64,000 nucleotides of DNA from Leptospira sanjuanensis (GCF_022267325.1 NZ_JAIZBG010000001.1:682001-746000), one strand, 5' to 3'; positions 46,774 through 58,845 are shown, counted from the stretch's first letter. Program-made: numbers and translations. The notes: generated by a model from the letters alone, not told the origin.

Positions 46774-48128
46774 AACGAGATCGACTCAACTTCTTTGGAT
46801 GAGACCGTTTTTTTTCTGCCTTCGATTTCGACGACGTATTTGTCACCGTATTGAGTTACGCTTCCTTTGAGTTCCGTCCCGTCCTTGAGTCGAATCGTTT
46901 TGTTTCCTAAACGCACGGGTTGTGCTGGTTCTTCTTTTTTGGTTTCGGATAGGCGTTCGGTCGACTCTGGAAATTTAGAAATCGAGAATGTTTCCGGTTT
47001 CTTTTCGATTTTCGGAGGAAGTTCGATATCGGCGGACTTTGAATTTTCCGATCGCTCCGAAAAACGTTCCAAATTTTGAATGTGTTCCTTGCTTAGGACG
47101 GTCGGTTTCTTGCCGGATAAATCGGTTTCGATTTTCTTTTGGATTTTTTCCAGAAGAAGAGAAGTTTTCCGCGGATCCATATTCGTTTTTTCTAAAATGG
47201 AAAGCGAGTCTTCGGAAGAATCGTTCGTAAACGAGAGCGAATCGGTTTCCAGCGATGCGTTCGAGATTCTCGTTTGAAACACGTCTTTAAATACTTCTTC
47301 GAGCGGTAGTTTCAATTTCGGATCGTTTTTGATCATCGTTGCTTCCGATTCGCGTATGGACGTTTCCAAACCCGCATTAAGCACGAAAGGAAGCAGATAT
47401 CGAACTCCCGAACGGATTTCCGCAGCCCCGTCCCAAACATCGATCTTGAATCCTCCTTCTTCCTTTTGAATCCACACCTTGGTTCCGGTCAATCGGATCG
47501 AGGTTCCGTCGATGTAGAGAGTCGTCTTTCCTTGCGGATCGGAAATGACTTCGTTTAACAAAAGATTTCCTTTTTGCAGAAAGAGGGAAAGTTTATATCC
47601 TTCCGTTTTACTTTCTTCGATCGATTTTGCCAGATTTAAAACTCGAATCTTCGAGTTCGGAAAGATTCTGAAATGGACGCTTCCTGCCGCTCCGTCGATC
47701 TTTACATCGCAAAAGGAGTTTGGATCGGTTTGAATCCAATCCGAAAGAAGTTTTTCCCGAGCGCAGTTCCCCGAGACTTCCATCGGAATCCCTTCCGTAG
47801 ATTGTGTCGTTTTTGTTCTGAAAATCAAAGTCAGAGAGACCACTAGAAAGACCAACGCCGCGGCGGCTAAAAACGGATTTCTATAGTTTGCTTGAAGGAG
47901 TCTTGTTTTACCGGATTGTTTCGCGTTTTCGAAAAGAAGTTTTTCGAGTTCGAGTTTGTGTTCTTTCAAACCGGCTTGTGTTCGAATGTAGTTTTCGTAT
48001 CTTCGTTTGAGTTCCGGATCGAGATCGATGATTTCGTTTAATTTCCGATTCTCCTCTTGTGTCGTTTCGCCGAAGAGAAATAAAGACATCAGTTCTTCGA
48101 ATTCTTCGTGTAGATCTTTTCTTTCCAT
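46770..48128 (-). CDS. FecR-domain anti-sigma/sensor protein
   Basis: 452 aa. The N-terminal 80 residues look like a zinc-less anti-sigma domain (EELMSLFLFGETTQEEN). One membrane helix at about 85-105 (PFLAAAALVFLVVSLTLIF), then a periplasmic FecR domain (VHFRIFPNSKIRVLNLAKS, YKLSLFLQKGNLLLNE, DGTSIRLTGTKVWIQKEE, DVWDGAAEIRS). The C-terminus is disordered and Lys/Glu/Ser-rich, then closes in an LKDGTELKGSVTQYGDKYVV module like the one in the next gene. It probably holds and releases the ECF sigma factor encoded just upstream. Confidence 0.85.
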   Translation of the reverse strand: MERKDLHEEFEELMSLFLFGETTQEENRKLNEIIDLDPELKRRYENYIRTQAGLKEHKLELEKLLFENAKQSGKTRLLQANYRNPFLAAAALVFLVVSLTLIFRTKTTQSTEGIPMEVSGNCAREKLLSDWIQTDPNSFCDVKIDGAAGSVHFRIFPNSKIRVLNLAKSIEESKTEGYKLSLFLQKGNLLLNEVISDPQGKTTLYIDGTSIRLTGTKVWIQKEEGGFKIDVWDGAAEIRSGVRYLLPFVLNAGLETSIRESEATMIKNDPKLKLPLEEVFKDVFQTRISNASLETDSLSFTNDSSEDSLSILEKTNMDPRKTSLLLEKIQKKIETDLSGKKPTVLSKEHIQNLERFSERSENSKSADIELPPKIEKKPETFSISKFPESTERLSETKKEEPAQPVRLGNKTIRLKDGTELKGSVTQYGDKYVVEIEGRKKTVSSKEVESISF

Positions 48129-48130
48129 AA

Positions 48131-48652
48131 TTACAAAGCCACTTTTCTTCTTTCTAATTCTTCTCTGAGCAGATCCAACGCTTTTAACAGTTTTCTGCTG
48201 ACGGTCCTCGTTGAAATGTTTAACGCCTGTGATGTTTTCTCCAAAGTGTAGTTGTTGATTTCTTTTAACAAAATAATGCTTTTTTCGGGTTCGGGAAGAG
48301 AAGAGATTACCTCTCTCAATTCTTCCTCTACGATTTTCGCCTCGACGTTTTTGATAAAGTCGTCTTCCACTCGAAAGGTCTCGATCGGTCCGTCTCCCTG
48401 TAATAACAGATCTTTCTTCCGATTTTTTCTATACGTAAAGTAAGTATTTTTTGCGATCGCAGCCGCCCAAGTATAAAAGCTTCCTCTTTCGGGAGTGAAA
48501 TTAGGAAATGCTTTGTAAAGATTCAAAAAAACTTCCTGAGCGATGTCTTCCACTTCTTCCGGATCCGAAGCGAGAAATCGAATCACCTTATAGATGGAAT
48601 CTTTGTAGTTTCGATAAAACAGGGAAAAATCGTGATCTTGACTTAACTTCAT
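48131..48652 (-). CDS. ECF-family RNA polymerase sigma factor
   Basis: About 173 aa from the ATG at 48652; a GTG ten codons earlier is also in frame. Region 2 reads [27 protein letters not shown] and [21 protein letters not shown]; region 4 reads [48 protein letters not shown]. It starts an operon with the FecR-like regulator (2 bp apart) and the outer-membrane protein, the standard layout of envelope signalling. Its own promoter lies in the AT-rich sequence up to 48890. Confidence 0.93.
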   Translation of the reverse strand: MKLSQDHDFSLFYRNYKDSIYKVIRFLASDPEEVEDIAQEVFLNLYKAFPNFTPERGSFYTWAAAIAKNTYFTYRKNRKKDLLLQGDGPIETFRVEDDFIKNVEAKIVEEELREVISSLPEPEKSIILLKEINNYTLEKTSQALNISTRTVSRKLLKALDLLREELERRKVAL

Positions 48653-48894
48653 TTTAACCCGTTGGATACAAATAGGAAACACAGCTCCGATCGGAAGTCG
48701 ACCGAGGATAATTTCATTTTTTGCATGATGGAAATAGAATACGATTTAGATCGAGGCATAAATTTTTCGGAATCCTCTACTTTATCTTTTGAGAAGAAGA
48801 AATTCTTTCCTGTGGCATTTTGATATTGCAAAAGAAAATATTTTATAATTTGCATATTGAACATGACATTGATTTTCATTGAGAATTTAAAATA

Positions 48895-48933
48895 AGAACA
48901 CAGAAAGGGGCGTAACGCTCCTTTCTGTGTTCT
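48895..48933 (-). terminator. Terminator of the 48995 lipoprotein gene
   Basis: Long hairpin GAACACAGAAAGG/CCTTTCTGTGTTC with a short loop. On the minus strand it is followed by TTATTTTAAA. It lies 62 bp past the lipoprotein stop codon. Confidence 0.85.
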
Positions 48934-48994
48934 GCTTGCGGGAAAGATCGGATCCTTTCCGGATTTCATAGGTTCCGAAATGTTCGGACTTCTT

Positions 48995-50317
48995 TCACTT
49001 CGTCTGACTTAGGATCGTCGGTAAGCGAAAGATCAGGTTTTTTCTCGCGGTGTTTGTCAGGTTATCCGATCCGCTCGTTGCGTTCGGTCTGTCCGCCGCG
49101 TCCGATTGCGGAGAAAATACGTTGTCTCCGGCTGCGGAGTCCCAGAAGAGGACTTTATCTACGGAGACGTTGAACAGAAGGCTTCCGCTCGTTCCTTTCG
49201 AAGCGTCAAGGTCGACTACAAGAATGTAAGGATCGTTTGTCCCCAAGGAGGCCGCGGATGCAGGAGTTCTAAATTTCAGTTTTTTCGACTTATCCGTAGT
49301 CGCGACACTACCGATCGGTGCGTTTAGGAAGTCGTTCGGTCTTGTAAATTGTTCCTGTGACCCGATCCCGTTGATAAAAGAACCGCTTCCAGAATCTACG
49401 AATCCTTCGAGAAAATTACAGCCCATACGCGGCGTTCTTTTTTCCTCGACGGTTGCGAGATCCTGGAATATAAAACTTGGACTCGTCATGTAAGACGCGT
49501 AACAGTCTTTCGTAAAGATCGGAGAAACGACATCGCCTCTTTCCGCATTTCCCCAAACGACGCCGGAAGCGCCGGGACTTCCCGCAGGCGGTGTGATTCC
49601 TTCGATTTTCGGGTTATTCAATACTAGATCCACATATCGATAGGAATTTTCGGTGACGTCGGCGGATTTAAAATAATATGTAAACGCTCTTGCTACGACG
49701 CCGACTCGATCATAGTCTCCTCTTTCACTCTCAGGAATTTGTCGAATTGGAATTGAGATCGGATTTGCTTTTTCGATCTGAGTAATTCCCGCAGGAAAAA
49801 ATCCAGGACAAGGACCGACGTTCGGCATCATGAGATTGAGTATTCCAAGCATTCCCGCGATGTCAAAGGAAACAAAATTAGCATTTTCTAATGTCTCTTT
49901 TCCTCTTTCGGGACCGCCTTTCGCGACGGATTTATAGGCTACGATTTTGCAGACTTGAATTCCCACTGCTTCGGGGGTTAAAAACTTATCATTGAATCCA
50001 TCACCGGCCCCGTCTCCGTACGTTTGCGGATCTTCCCCGCCCAAATCCGTTAGAAATCCGGAACCTACTCCGATCGAGTTCGGAAGAGTTAAAAAATGGG
50101 AAGAATCTTGAGTTCTTGCCGCGAGCAAACCGTTTGTATTGGAAAAATTAAATGTCGCCGTTCCGTTCGGTCCGTTTAAAACCGAAGCGGCCAACAACAG
50201 CTCCAAGGTATCGTCCTTTTTATCCTTCTTGCAACTCGTGATCGTGAACAACAATGCGGTTACAAAAGCCGTAACCTGTATCATTCTTCCGTTATGTTTC
50301 TTTTTATTTTGTTTCAT
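48995..50317 (-). CDS. Putative lipoprotein, unknown function
   Basis: 440 aa with a lipoprotein signal ending TITSC (Cys29) followed by KKDKKDD. GGAGG lies about 10 nt before the ATG. The mature part is Gly/Asn/Asp-rich with several paired Cys (QVCKIV, GPCPGF, KDCYAS, MGCNF) and beta-type sequence (YILVVDLDASKG, LLFNVSVDKVLFW). No family recognised. It is probably an outer-membrane or surface lipoprotein. It is monocistronic with its own terminator and a long AT-rich upstream region. Confidence 0.8.
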   Translation of the reverse strand: MKQNKKKHNGRMIQVTAFVTALLFTITSCKKDKKDDTLELLLAASVLNGPNGTATFNFSNTNGLLAARTQDSSHFLTLPNSIGVGSGFLTDLGGEDPQTYGDGAGDGFNDKFLTPEAVGIQVCKIVAYKSVAKGGPERGKETLENANFVSFDIAGMLGILNLMMPNVGPCPGFFPAGITQIEKANPISIPIRQIPESERGDYDRVGVVARAFTYYFKSADVTENSYRYVDLVLNNPKIEGITPPAGSPGASGVVWGNAERGDVVSPIFTKDCYASYMTSPSFIFQDLATVEEKRTPRMGCNFLEGFVDSGSGSFINGIGSQEQFTRPNDFLNAPIGSVATTDKSKKLKFRTPASAASLGTNDPYILVVDLDASKGTSGSLLFNVSVDKVLFWDSAAGDNVFSPQSDAADRPNATSGSDNLTNTARKNLIFRLPTILSQTK

Positions 50318-50693
<376 letters not shown>

Positions 50694-52574
50694 TTATTTC
50701 CACTTTTCTAATATACGTAGAATATCGTTTCCGAATTTTTCAACCTTGGCGGAACCCATTCCTTTGATGAGGGAAAGTTCTTCCGTCGTTTCGGGCATGG
50801 CTTTTGCGATCTGAACGATGACCGGATTTTGAAGCACCATAAACTTCTTCCACTTTCTGCGCCTTGCTTCTCGATCCCGATAATTCTTTAATTCCTGGAT
50901 TACGTTTTTTGCGGGAAGGGATTTTTTTTCGGCGTCGGTTTGTTCGTTCGGATCCTTTTTTTTGCGCGGAGTTCTAACGATTACGGTCGATGCGAGAATG
51001 AGTTTCGGATATTTATCTCCGACGATTCTGACTTTTTTTTCCGCGATCCATTCGTCGAGAGTCTTTAAGATCGCTTCTTCCGGAACGGATCGCAGCGATC
51101 CGTATTGGGATAAACGATCCAATTTCTTTCTGAGAATTTCGTTCGATCTCGAGCCGCGCAGAACTCCCGCGATCATTCGTTTGCCGAATTTGCCGGGGAT
51201 TTGTTCGAGAACTTCCTCGATCGTATTCAATTCTTCGTCCGAAAAATCGTATCGTTCCTTTTCTTCCCTTTTTTGTTTTTTATCCTCTTCGCGTTTTAGG
51301 AATCGTTCTCTTCCGTTTTCCGCAGAAGAATTCGGAGTTTCCTTTTCCAAACAGATGTCGCAGGTTTCGCAAGCGGAAATTTCCTCTCCGAAATACGAAC
51401 AAAGAATCTGCTGACGGCACTTGCCGGAAATTGCATATTCTTTCACGAAAGAAAGAAGAGTTTCTCCACCCTTACGGTTGCTTTCCTTTCCGATGATAAA
51501 ACTCTGCGTCACGAGATCGGACGGGTGATAAAAGAGGATACAATCCGAGGACTTTCCGTCCCGTCCCGCTCGTCCCGCTTCCTGATAATAACTTTCCAAA
51601 GACGCGGGAGATTGATAGTGGACCACAAGGCGGACATCGGGACTGTCGAGTCCCATTCCGAACGCGTTCGTTGCGACGAGCACGTTCGTCTTCCCCGCGC
51701 TGTAACCGTCCTGCGTTTTTTCCCTGCTGGAATCCGTTCTTCCCGCGTGATACTTTCCGACTTTGAATCCGTTCTTCTTTAGAAATTCGTAAACCGATTC
51801 CACCTTTTGTCTTGTCGCGCAGTAGATGATCGCTCTTCCGCTCGCGGTTTTTTGAAAGTTCCCTTGGATGAGAAGTTTGAGAAGTTCGCTTTCTCTCGAG
51901 GTTTCGTTTTGCGGAAATCGGATCGAGAAGTTGAGATTTTCGCGATAAAAACTTCCTTTGATCAGATTCGGTTCTTTTAAACCGAGAGAATCCGATATGT
52001 CTTTGACGACTCGGGACGTCGCTGTGGCGGTTAACGCGATGATTGGAATCTTTTTCGGAAATTTATTTCTCAGTTCGTAGAGTTTGCGGTATTCCGGCCG
52101 GAAGTCGTGCCCCCATTGGGAAACGCAATGCGCTTCGTCGACCGCGATTCTTCCCAAAGGAAGTTTGGGAAGAATTTCGAATACTTGTCTGCTCAGCGCT
52201 TTTTCGGGGGAAAGATAAAGGATGCGGATTTTACCCGTGGCGGCGCGGCTCAAAATTCTCAATTGTTCGAGATCGTCCTGCGTCGAGTTGCAGTATTCGG
52301 CGGCGATCCCTTTCGCTTTGAGGGAATCGACTTGATCCTTCATCAACGCGATCAACGGAGAAATGACGAGCGTTAAAGTCGATTCGTCTAGAACCGCGGG
52401 CAATTGATAGATCAGCGATTTTCCTCCTCCGGTGGGAAGAATGACCAACGTATCGTTCCCGACTAGAACGGATTCGATCGCTTCTCTTTGACCTTTGCGG
52501 AAACGGGGCAGCCCCCATACTTCCTTCAAAGAAGATTCTAAATTTTGAATGTGATTGTTTTCCGGCGAATTCAT
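50694..52574 (-). CDS. recQ: ATP-dependent DNA helicase RecQ
   Basis: 626 aa. Helicase motifs: [13 protein letters not shown] (motif 0), [18 protein letters not shown] (Walker A), [19 protein letters not shown] (DEAH plus aromatic loop), [26 protein letters not shown] (motif VI). The zinc region has four Cys ([20 protein letters not shown]). A C-terminal HRDC domain ([21 protein letters not shown]) is present. Unwinds DNA in recombination and fork repair. mnmC lies just upstream on the same strand. Confidence 0.95.
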   Translation of the reverse strand: MNSPENNHIQNLESSLKEVWGLPRFRKGQREAIESVLVGNDTLVILPTGGGKSLIYQLPAVLDESTLTLVISPLIALMKDQVDSLKAKGIAAEYCNSTQDDLEQLRILSRAATGKIRILYLSPEKALSRQVFEILPKLPLGRIAVDEAHCVSQWGHDFRPEYRKLYELRNKFPKKIPIIALTATATSRVVKDISDSLGLKEPNLIKGSFYRENLNFSIRFPQNETSRESELLKLLIQGNFQKTASGRAIIYCATRQKVESVYEFLKKNGFKVGKYHAGRTDSSREKTQDGYSAGKTNVLVATNAFGMGLDSPDVRLVVHYQSPASLESYYQEAGRAGRDGKSSDCILFYHPSDLVTQSFIIGKESNRKGGETLLSFVKEYAISGKCRQQILCSYFGEEISACETCDICLEKETPNSSAENGRERFLKREEDKKQKREEKERYDFSDEELNTIEEVLEQIPGKFGKRMIAGVLRGSRSNEILRKKLDRLSQYGSLRSVPEEAILKTLDEWIAEKKVRIVGDKYPKLILASTVIVRTPRKKKDPNEQTDAEKKSLPAKNVIQELKNYRDREARRRKWKKFMVLQNPVIVQIAKAMPETTEELSLIKGMGSAKVEKFGNDILRILEKWK

Positions 52575-52599
52575 CGAATTAAGTTACCGCGAACTCATG

Positions 52600-54723
52600 T
52601 CATTTGCGAACCTTCCGATAGAGGAACCGAGCGGGATGCAAAAATTCCAGTAGGGACGATTCGACGGGAGCGGGTTCTCCCAGTATCAAGGATGCGAGAA
52701 TCTCCGCACCCAAAAAAGAACTTAAAATTCCTCGGGAGCCCAATCCTCCGAAAACATAGAGGCCGGGGATCGGTTGTAAACGAGGATATTTTTTGGATCG
52801 GTTGCGGGGAAGTTCGATTTCCTTGTAGATTGTCGCAAAGGTTCTCGGATCAAAGACCGGTCCCAATACGGGAAAACGGTCCGGTGTTTGCGCGCGGAAT
52901 CCGACCCGCTCGGAAAGAACGGAGCCTTGATCCCAGTGTAAACTCGGATATTTGTTCCGAAGATATTCGAGCAATTGTTCCGTGTCTTTGGGGCGCGGAT
53001 TCCGGTCTAGATCGAATTCGTCAAAGGTGGAACCCAAGACGTGTTCTCCGTGAATGGACGGCGTAAAGTAGTGTTCGGCGCAGAGAATGTGCTCCAATTC
53101 GGAGGAAGTTTTCGTTTCTTTCAAAACGAGAAGTTGTCCGCGGACTTTTTTGATCGGGAAGGGTTCTTTTCCGTCGAATAGGGGCGCGAGCAGTTCTCCG
53201 ATCGAATGAGAATTACAGAATATTATAGAATCAGAATGTACTTCCCGGTCGGTATTTTGGAGTTTGAGTTTCCAGGAAGGACGTTCCGAATTGCCCGGCG
53301 ATGTCGGAGTCGACCGAACGACCTCGGTCACAGCCGCTTGTATGAATTCGATTCCGGGTTGTTTTGCGCATTTTTTCGCGATCGCCGCGGGTTGGGTCCA
53401 GAATCCTTTCGGGAAAAAAATTCCTTCTCCAATCTCCTCGGTCAGCGGTGCGCTTCGGATTTTGGTCGGATCGTCCTTTTTGACGTTCGACTGATCTTGA
53501 TGTTTCGAAATCCAGGATACGATCTCTTCTGAGAGGCGATGATTTGTTATGCCGTTTCGAAATCGTTCCGAATTCATTTCTTCCGTGACTCCGTGAAAGA
53601 GTCCACAAGGTTTGAATTCATTCTCGTTTGCAAACGAAGAAAGGAACTGAAGCGCGTATCGAAAGGCGCGTAACGTGAATGAGCTGACGGCTCCGGGAAT
53701 TTTCGTAAGGTGCGGATGCGAGATCGCGCTGGGAATTCCCGATGCTTCGTTGGCGATTCCGGACGGATCGATCAAAGTCACTCTGATTCCGCGCTGGGAT
53801 AAGGAATAGGCGAGAGCGGATCCCGCAATTCCCGCTCCGATGATCACGGCGGTTTCGATTTTCGTTTTCGGATAATTCCGAACGCACCAGGGTTTTTCCG
53901 AGGGGGTAAGCTCGGCCGTTTCGGAAAAGAAATTCTTTCGATCTTGACCGTCAATTTTTGATTCAAGTTCGTTCGGGGAAGACGTTTGACGGAACGTTTC
54001 CGATTCGTTCGGAGGTATATTATAATTTTCGAATGCGTCTTCCGTGATTTTTCCGGTCAACATTTCCCGTTTTCTCCCGAAGCCGGGACGTTTTTCCAAG
54101 GTGAAACCGGCGGCCGACAAGGAATCTCGAACGATTCTGGCGACCGTAAACGTGGAAACCGTGGTCCCGATTTTGCAGAAGTTTTTGAGATTTTGTAGAG
54201 TTTCGATTTGCCACATATCCGGGTTTTTGGAAGGAGCGAACCCGTCTAAAAATATCGCGTCCGCTTTGCCGGAAATTTCGCGTAACGCATCGGTAACGTC
54301 GCCCAGAAACAGGGTAAGATGGATTCTCCCGTTCAAAAAACGAAAGTAATTCATTCCGGGTATCAAGTCTCGATACGAATTCAGAAATTCGTCCGTGATT
54401 TCCTTCAATTCCGGAAAAACGGAAAGGGCCTTGGTGATCTCTTCCTTTTTAAGAGGAAATTTTTCGATCGATAAAAAATGGAGGCGGAACCGGTCCTTGT
54501 ATTCGAGATATTCTTTCCAGGTCGTAAAAAAGTTCAGCCCAGTTCCGAACCCTAGCTCCAAGATGCTAAACGAATTTTGAATATTCGAATTCTTCCATCT
54601 TTCGGGAAGATCGTTTCCCTGAATGAAGACGTGTTCGGTTTCCTTCAGTCCGTTTTCCGGGGAAAAGTAAATGTCGTCGAACTCGGCAGATACGGGGGTT
54701 AAATTTTCTTTCCAGGAAAGCAT
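52600..54723 (-). CDS. mnmC: Bifunctional tRNA mnm5s2U biosynthesis protein MnmC
   Basis: 707 aa. The N-terminal methyltransferase half (MnmD, about 1-235) contains [34 protein letters not shown] and the [16 protein letters not shown] region. The C-terminal half is an FAD oxidoreductase (MnmC1) with [20 protein letters not shown] and final [20 protein letters not shown]. It converts cmnm5s2U to mnm5s2U in the wobble position of certain tRNAs. The start overlaps the previous stop by one base (TAATG). Confidence 0.93.
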   Translation of the reverse strand: MLSWKENLTPVSAEFDDIYFSPENGLKETEHVFIQGNDLPERWKNSNIQNSFSILELGFGTGLNFFTTWKEYLEYKDRFRLHFLSIEKFPLKKEEITKALSVFPELKEITDEFLNSYRDLIPGMNYFRFLNGRIHLTLFLGDVTDALREISGKADAIFLDGFAPSKNPDMWQIETLQNLKNFCKIGTTVSTFTVARIVRDSLSAAGFTLEKRPGFGRKREMLTGKITEDAFENYNIPPNESETFRQTSSPNELESKIDGQDRKNFFSETAELTPSEKPWCVRNYPKTKIETAVIIGAGIAGSALAYSLSQRGIRVTLIDPSGIANEASGIPSAISHPHLTKIPGAVSSFTLRAFRYALQFLSSFANENEFKPCGLFHGVTEEMNSERFRNGITNHRLSEEIVSWISKHQDQSNVKKDDPTKIRSAPLTEEIGEGIFFPKGFWTQPAAIAKKCAKQPGIEFIQAAVTEVVRSTPTSPGNSERPSWKLKLQNTDREVHSDSIIFCNSHSIGELLAPLFDGKEPFPIKKVRGQLLVLKETKTSSELEHILCAEHYFTPSIHGEHVLGSTFDEFDLDRNPRPKDTEQLLEYLRNKYPSLHWDQGSVLSERVGFRAQTPDRFPVLGPVFDPRTFATIYKEIELPRNRSKKYPRLQPIPGLYVFGGLGSRGILSSFLGAEILASLILGEPAPVESSLLEFLHPARFLYRKVRK

Positions 54724-55742
54724 TAAATTCTCGGAGGCAGAGGTTGTGTTTCTTTCGGAGGAACGGATTCTTTGGGGGGTTCTCTGTCTTTGCGGAGAAG
54801 ATCGTCCATAGTCGGTCTGGATAACTGGATTTCTTTGCGGACTCCGATTCGAAGCGTGGACATGGTCAGATAAAGATCGTGATACCCTTCCGCATTGGAG
54901 GCGGGAATGGTTTGTGTGATCGGAGTTTTCCCGAAGTTTCCTATATGGAACGAGTCCCGATCGCTGTTCTCGATGTTCCCGATGGTCGAAGCTTCCAAAT
55001 AAAGATAGACGTTATAAAAGATCGTATCCTCGAAAAACCGGCCGATATTGTATTCGTATAACAATTTGAACCCGGCGATGGCCCTGGTCTGATTTCTCGC
55101 CGTAGAAACTCTATAACCTTTTTCTAATATGTCGAAATCGTAAACGCTGTAACCCAGGTTGACGCCGATTCCGAAGTTCCAGTTTTGCGAAGCGATAAAA
55201 CCGAGATAAAAGGTCGCATAGGCTTGGTAATCCATATAGAGATATTCCGCCTTTCTTCCGAAAGGATCGGGAAGCGGATACAATCCGAAAAATGTCTGTT
55301 CCAACAGATTGGAAGAAATTCTCCCGTCGTCCGGAAAGTTCAAAAGATCTCCTCGGAACGTTCTCGGGGATGTCACGGTAAAACCGTACGCGAAGTAATT
55401 GAAGACGGCTAAATAACCGGAATAGGGCGCGCCGGGAAGTCTTCTCGGGATGGAACCGATCGTGTAAAATGGAACCGATTTCGGAGGATCGTGATTTACG
55501 GGGCGGACGTCCCGTTCCGGAACCTTAAGTCCTCCGTTGGAACGAATCCATTCTTCCAAGGGATTGTATTTCGCGAAAAAATTCAATTGGGTGGAGTCCA
55601 CGCCTCCGGTCAAAATGATCGATTCGAAAAAGGATTCTAAGGTTTTGCAGGATGAAAGACATCCGAGACAGAATCCTGCGAGCGATAGGAAAATCCATCG
55701 CTTGTATGTGATTCGTTTGCGTTTCGTCCGGAGAAAATCCAT
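54723..55742 (-). CDS. Putative outer-membrane lipoprotein
   Basis: 339 aa. The N-terminus is basic then hydrophobic, ending in the lipobox LSSC (Cys32). The mature region is rich in Tyr/Phe and alternates as in barrel strands ([59 protein letters not shown]). The C-terminus is Pro/Lys/Glu-rich ([18 protein letters not shown]). No family recognised. It overlaps mnmC by one base, so it is translationally coupled, though a shared function is not evident. Confidence 0.7.
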   Translation of the reverse strand: MDFLRTKRKRITYKRWIFLSLAGFCLGCLSSCKTLESFFESIILTGGVDSTQLNFFAKYNPLEEWIRSNGGLKVPERDVRPVNHDPPKSVPFYTIGSIPRRLPGAPYSGYLAVFNYFAYGFTVTSPRTFRGDLLNFPDDGRISSNLLEQTFFGLYPLPDPFGRKAEYLYMDYQAYATFYLGFIASQNWNFGIGVNLGYSVYDFDILEKGYRVSTARNQTRAIAGFKLLYEYNIGRFFEDTIFYNVYLYLEASTIGNIENSDRDSFHIGNFGKTPITQTIPASNAEGYHDLYLTMSTLRIGVRKEIQLSRPTMDDLLRKDREPPKESVPPKETQPLPPRI

Positions 55743-55849
55743 CGGTCAGGACATTCTTTTCCGATTCTTTCCGATTTCCAAGCCGTAATTGCCGAGGAGG
55801 TTCCTTGACCGAAGCGGCTTGCAAAAAAATTCTGGTAGCGAGCTCTTAC

Positions 55850-56872
55850 ATGATCGTTCCGACTTCTAAAATTCCGAAGCCAACCCCTGTTTCTTTGGCG
55901 CCGATGATGGATTGGACGGATCGTCATTTCCGATATTTCTTAAGACTGATTTCCAGACATACGTTTCTTTATACGGAGATGATTCACACTGGCGCGATCC
56001 TGCGGGGAGATCGGAATCGCTTTTTGTCGTACAGCGCGCAAGAACTTCCTCTTGCGGTTCAGTTGGGCGGTGACGACGCAAACTCACTCGCGGAATCTTC
56101 TAAAATTTGCGAAGATTACGGGTATTCCGAAATCAATCTGAACGTGGGTTGTCCGAGCGATCGGGTTCGGGAAGGAAACTTCGGTGCGTGTTTGATGGAA
56201 ACACCCGAACGGGTCGCGGAACTCGTATCCGCGATGGACGCGGTTACTTCGATTCCGGTAACGGTGAAATGCAGAATCGGAATTCCCGGTAAAGAATCCT
56301 ACGAGGATTTAGTTCGATTTATCGATTGTGTTCGCCAAGCGGGCGTCAGGCGATTTATCGTGCACGCAAGAATCGCGATCTTAGGCGGACTTTCACCGGC
56401 GCAAAACCGTCAAGTTCCTCCTCTGCGTTATGCGGACGTAGAAACCTTAAAGAAAGAATTCCCCGATCTTTTGATCGAGATCAACGGAGGAATCCGAACG
56501 CTATCCGAAATGAAGGAACGACTTCGGTGGAACGACGGCGTGATGATCGGCCGCGCGGCCTACGAAACTCCGTATCTATTTTCCGAAATCGATTCTCTGT
56601 TTTACGGAGACGACAAACCTTCCTTGAGCAGAAGGGAAGTCGTGGAACGCATGCAGGAATACATTGAAGAAGTGATTCTCAAAGAGAAGCAGGGCGGAAA
56701 ACCGCATCACGCGCTTCGTCACATGCTCGGTTTGTTTCACGGAGAAAAAGGAGCGCGCAGTTTCCGAAGAATTCTTACGGAGAACATGTATTCGAATTAT
56801 ACGAGCGATCTTTTGTCGAAAGCGGTGAGCGAGATTCCGAACGACGCGCTTGATTTGATTCCTTCGATCTAA
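55850..56872 (+). CDS. dusA: tRNA-dihydrouridine synthase A
   Basis: About 340 aa from the ATG at 55850; an in-frame TTG at 55805 would add fifteen residues. FMN-binding TIM barrel: [44 protein letters not shown] (catalytic Cys), [36 protein letters not shown] and [15 protein letters not shown]. The ARxAxLxGLSPxxNR stretch is DusA-specific. It reduces uridines 20/20a in the tRNA D-loop. Confidence 0.93.
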   Translation: MIVPTSKIPKPTPVSLAPMMDWTDRHFRYFLRLISRHTFLYTEMIHTGAILRGDRNRFLSYSAQELPLAVQLGGDDANSLAESSKICEDYGYSEINLNVGCPSDRVREGNFGACLMETPERVAELVSAMDAVTSIPVTVKCRIGIPGKESYEDLVRFIDCVRQAGVRRFIVHARIAILGGLSPAQNRQVPPLRYADVETLKKEFPDLLIEINGGIRTLSEMKERLRWNDGVMIGRAAYETPYLFSEIDSLFYGDDKPSLSRREVVERMQEYIEEVILKEKQGGKPHHALRHMLGLFHGEKGARSFRRILTENMYSNYTSDLLSKAVSEIPNDALDLIPSI

Positions 56873-56922
56873 ATTTCACTTTACATCCATCCGCGCGGGA
56901 ATAGGTTGATGCCTCCTTCCCT

Positions 56923-58845
56923 ATGAAACCGATTCTCTTCGGATATTTCCTATTATGTCTGATCGCTTTCGACGTATACTCGAACCCGATCGATCCTGAA
57001 AAAGTACAACCTCTCAACGAAGGTTGGGAATTCAAACACGAAGGCAAAGAGAATTTTCAGATGATTCTTCCCGGAGTCGGTTTGACGAATCAAGGTTTCG
57101 AGATTCCGATCAAAGGCGTTTACAGAGTTCGAGTGGAATATCCGCTAATGTCTCCCGCGGGTTCCCAGGGAATTTTTCTGGATCGGATTCAATCCGCGGA
57201 CAAGGTTTATTTCAACGATAAGCTCATCGGAAAGACGGGAGAAATCGATCCGTATGCAGCGGCGTGGTTTCGAAGCCGATTGTATAAGATTCCTTTGGAA
57301 TGGATCGAAAAAGGAAAACCGAATACGATCCGAGTCGAGATCGAATGCAGAGAATTAGGATTTCACTGCGGGATCTTCCGCAGCATACCCAAGTTAGGCG
57401 ACTTTGACGAACTCAAGGATGCGTTGATTCAGGAAGACGCTCTGCAGCTCGTGCTGATCGTTTTGTTTCTCGGAGTTTTTCTGCAACAGTCGATTTCGTA
57501 TTCGTTGAACAGGCATTCGAGAGCGAGCATCTTTCTTTCCTTGTCCGCGTTTTTGTTCGTCTTCTGGAGAATTCCTCTTCTGCACAAAATGCACTACGCC
57601 GAAGTTCCCTTCGGGCTTTTGACAAGATCCTTCTTTTCTTCGCAGAGCGTTTTCCCGGCTTGTATATTATATTTTTTGTATGCGTTGTTCCGTAAAAAAA
57701 CGGGGACCGCGGCCAAGATCGTAATGAAGTCCAGTCTTGTGATCGGTTCGCTGCATTTACTCGAACTCGACGGAACACAAAGGGCGCTTCTCGTTTATGC
57801 GTGGCAGGGACTTCTCGTGTTCATGGCCGTTCTTTTGATTCCCATGTTCTACGAAGAACTGAGAAAGAAGGTGATGGAAGCCTTGATTATGGTAGGCGGG
57901 GTCGGACTACTCGCGCTCTTTGCGATCATCGACGTAGTTCTCGACAATCTTACGGGAAGAAATATGTTCTTATCGCAGTACGGATTTTTCGCTCTTTTGA
58001 TTTCGGGCGCGGTGAGTATTTCGTATCAAAACGCAAGGGCGCACGCCGAACTCAAAAAACTCAACGCCAATCTCGAAGGAAAGGTGGAACAAAGAACGGC
58101 CGAACTCAGAAGGCAGAATCGGATTCTCCACGAGGAATTGGAAATGGCCGCCAATCTTCAGACGCGTTTGATTCCGCAGCTCGACGGAAGAATTCATCGT
58201 CTTTCCGTAAATTCGGTTTATATTCCGGTCGATCAGATTGGAGGCGACTTCTTGGACTATCATATTCTTGATGAGAAAAAGGTAATGTTCATTCTTTGCG
58301 ACGTTCTCGGACACGGGGTTGCGTCCGCTTTGGTTTCGTCGATGCTCAAGGTTTCGTTTTTGGAACTCAGCAGAAAACTGGATGAACCTTCCAAGATTCT
58401 TTCCGAACTCAACAACCGGATGTTTCAGGTTTTGGAAAAAAATTTCATCTCCGCTCTCGTATGTTTGTACGATCTCGAACGGGACGAATTTCGCTATTCG
58501 ATCGCGGGTCATCCTCCCCCCGTTTTGATTCGGGAAGAACCGGCCGAGCCGGAGTTTTTAAAAGGAAGAGGAATGATACTCGGGATGATGAAAACGATCG
58601 AACCCGAAACCTATACGATCGCATTGAAAACGGGAGATCGATTCTTTTTTTATACGGACGGGATTACGGAAGCTTTGAGTCCGCAACGGGAAATTTTCGG
58701 AGAGCGCAGACTTTTGGAAGTTTTAAAGAATAATTTCTCCCGAAATCCCCGGAATTTGAACGAAGAAATTCTTTCCACGGTGAAATCTTTTTCCTCTTCT
58801 AAGATCCCGGACGACCTGACTTACTTGACTGTGGATATATTGTAG
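56923..58845 (+). CDS. 7TM-sensor PP2C/SpoIIE-type serine phosphatase
   Basis: 640 aa. A signal peptide (residues 1-20) precedes a jelly-roll-like extracytoplasmic domain (about 25-165), then about seven membrane helices (170-372) and a coiled coil (LKKLNANLEGKVEQRTAELRR). The SpoIIE phosphatase follows at about 400-640: VDQIGGDFLDY, FILCDVLGHGVASALVSS, SIAGHPPPVLI, FFYTDGITEA and IPDDLTYLTVDIL. Such proteins typically control anti-anti-sigma factors. The last codons (58832-58845) are repeated in inverted orientation 90 bp downstream. Confidence 0.9.
   Translation: MKPILFGYFLLCLIAFDVYSNPIDPEKVQPLNEGWEFKHEGKENFQMILPGVGLTNQGFEIPIKGVYRVRVEYPLMSPAGSQGIFLDRIQSADKVYFNDKLIGKTGEIDPYAAAWFRSRLYKIPLEWIEKGKPNTIRVEIECRELGFHCGIFRSIPKLGDFDELKDALIQEDALQLVLIVLFLGVFLQQSISYSLNRHSRASIFLSLSAFLFVFWRIPLLHKMHYAEVPFGLLTRSFFSSQSVFPACILYFLYALFRKKTGTAAKIVMKSSLVIGSLHLLELDGTQRALLVYAWQGLLVFMAVLLIPMFYEELRKKVMEALIMVGGVGLLALFAIIDVVLDNLTGRNMFLSQYGFFALLISGAVSISYQNARAHAELKKLNANLEGKVEQRTAELRRQNRILHEELEMAANLQTRLIPQLDGRIHRLSVNSVYIPVDQIGGDFLDYHILDEKKVMFILCDVLGHGVASALVSSMLKVSFLELSRKLDEPSKILSELNNRMFQVLEKNFISALVCLYDLERDEFRYSIAGHPPPVLIREEPAEPEFLKGRGMILGMMKTIEPETYTIALKTGDRFFFYTDGITEALSPQREIFGERRLLEVLKNNFSRNPRNLNEEILSTVKSFSSSKIPDDLTYLTVDIL

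Noticed and set aside
48649..48969. 106-codon open frame on the minus strand before the ECF sigma gene
   Set aside because: It spans the lipoprotein terminator hairpin and overlaps the sigma start; composition looks non-coding.
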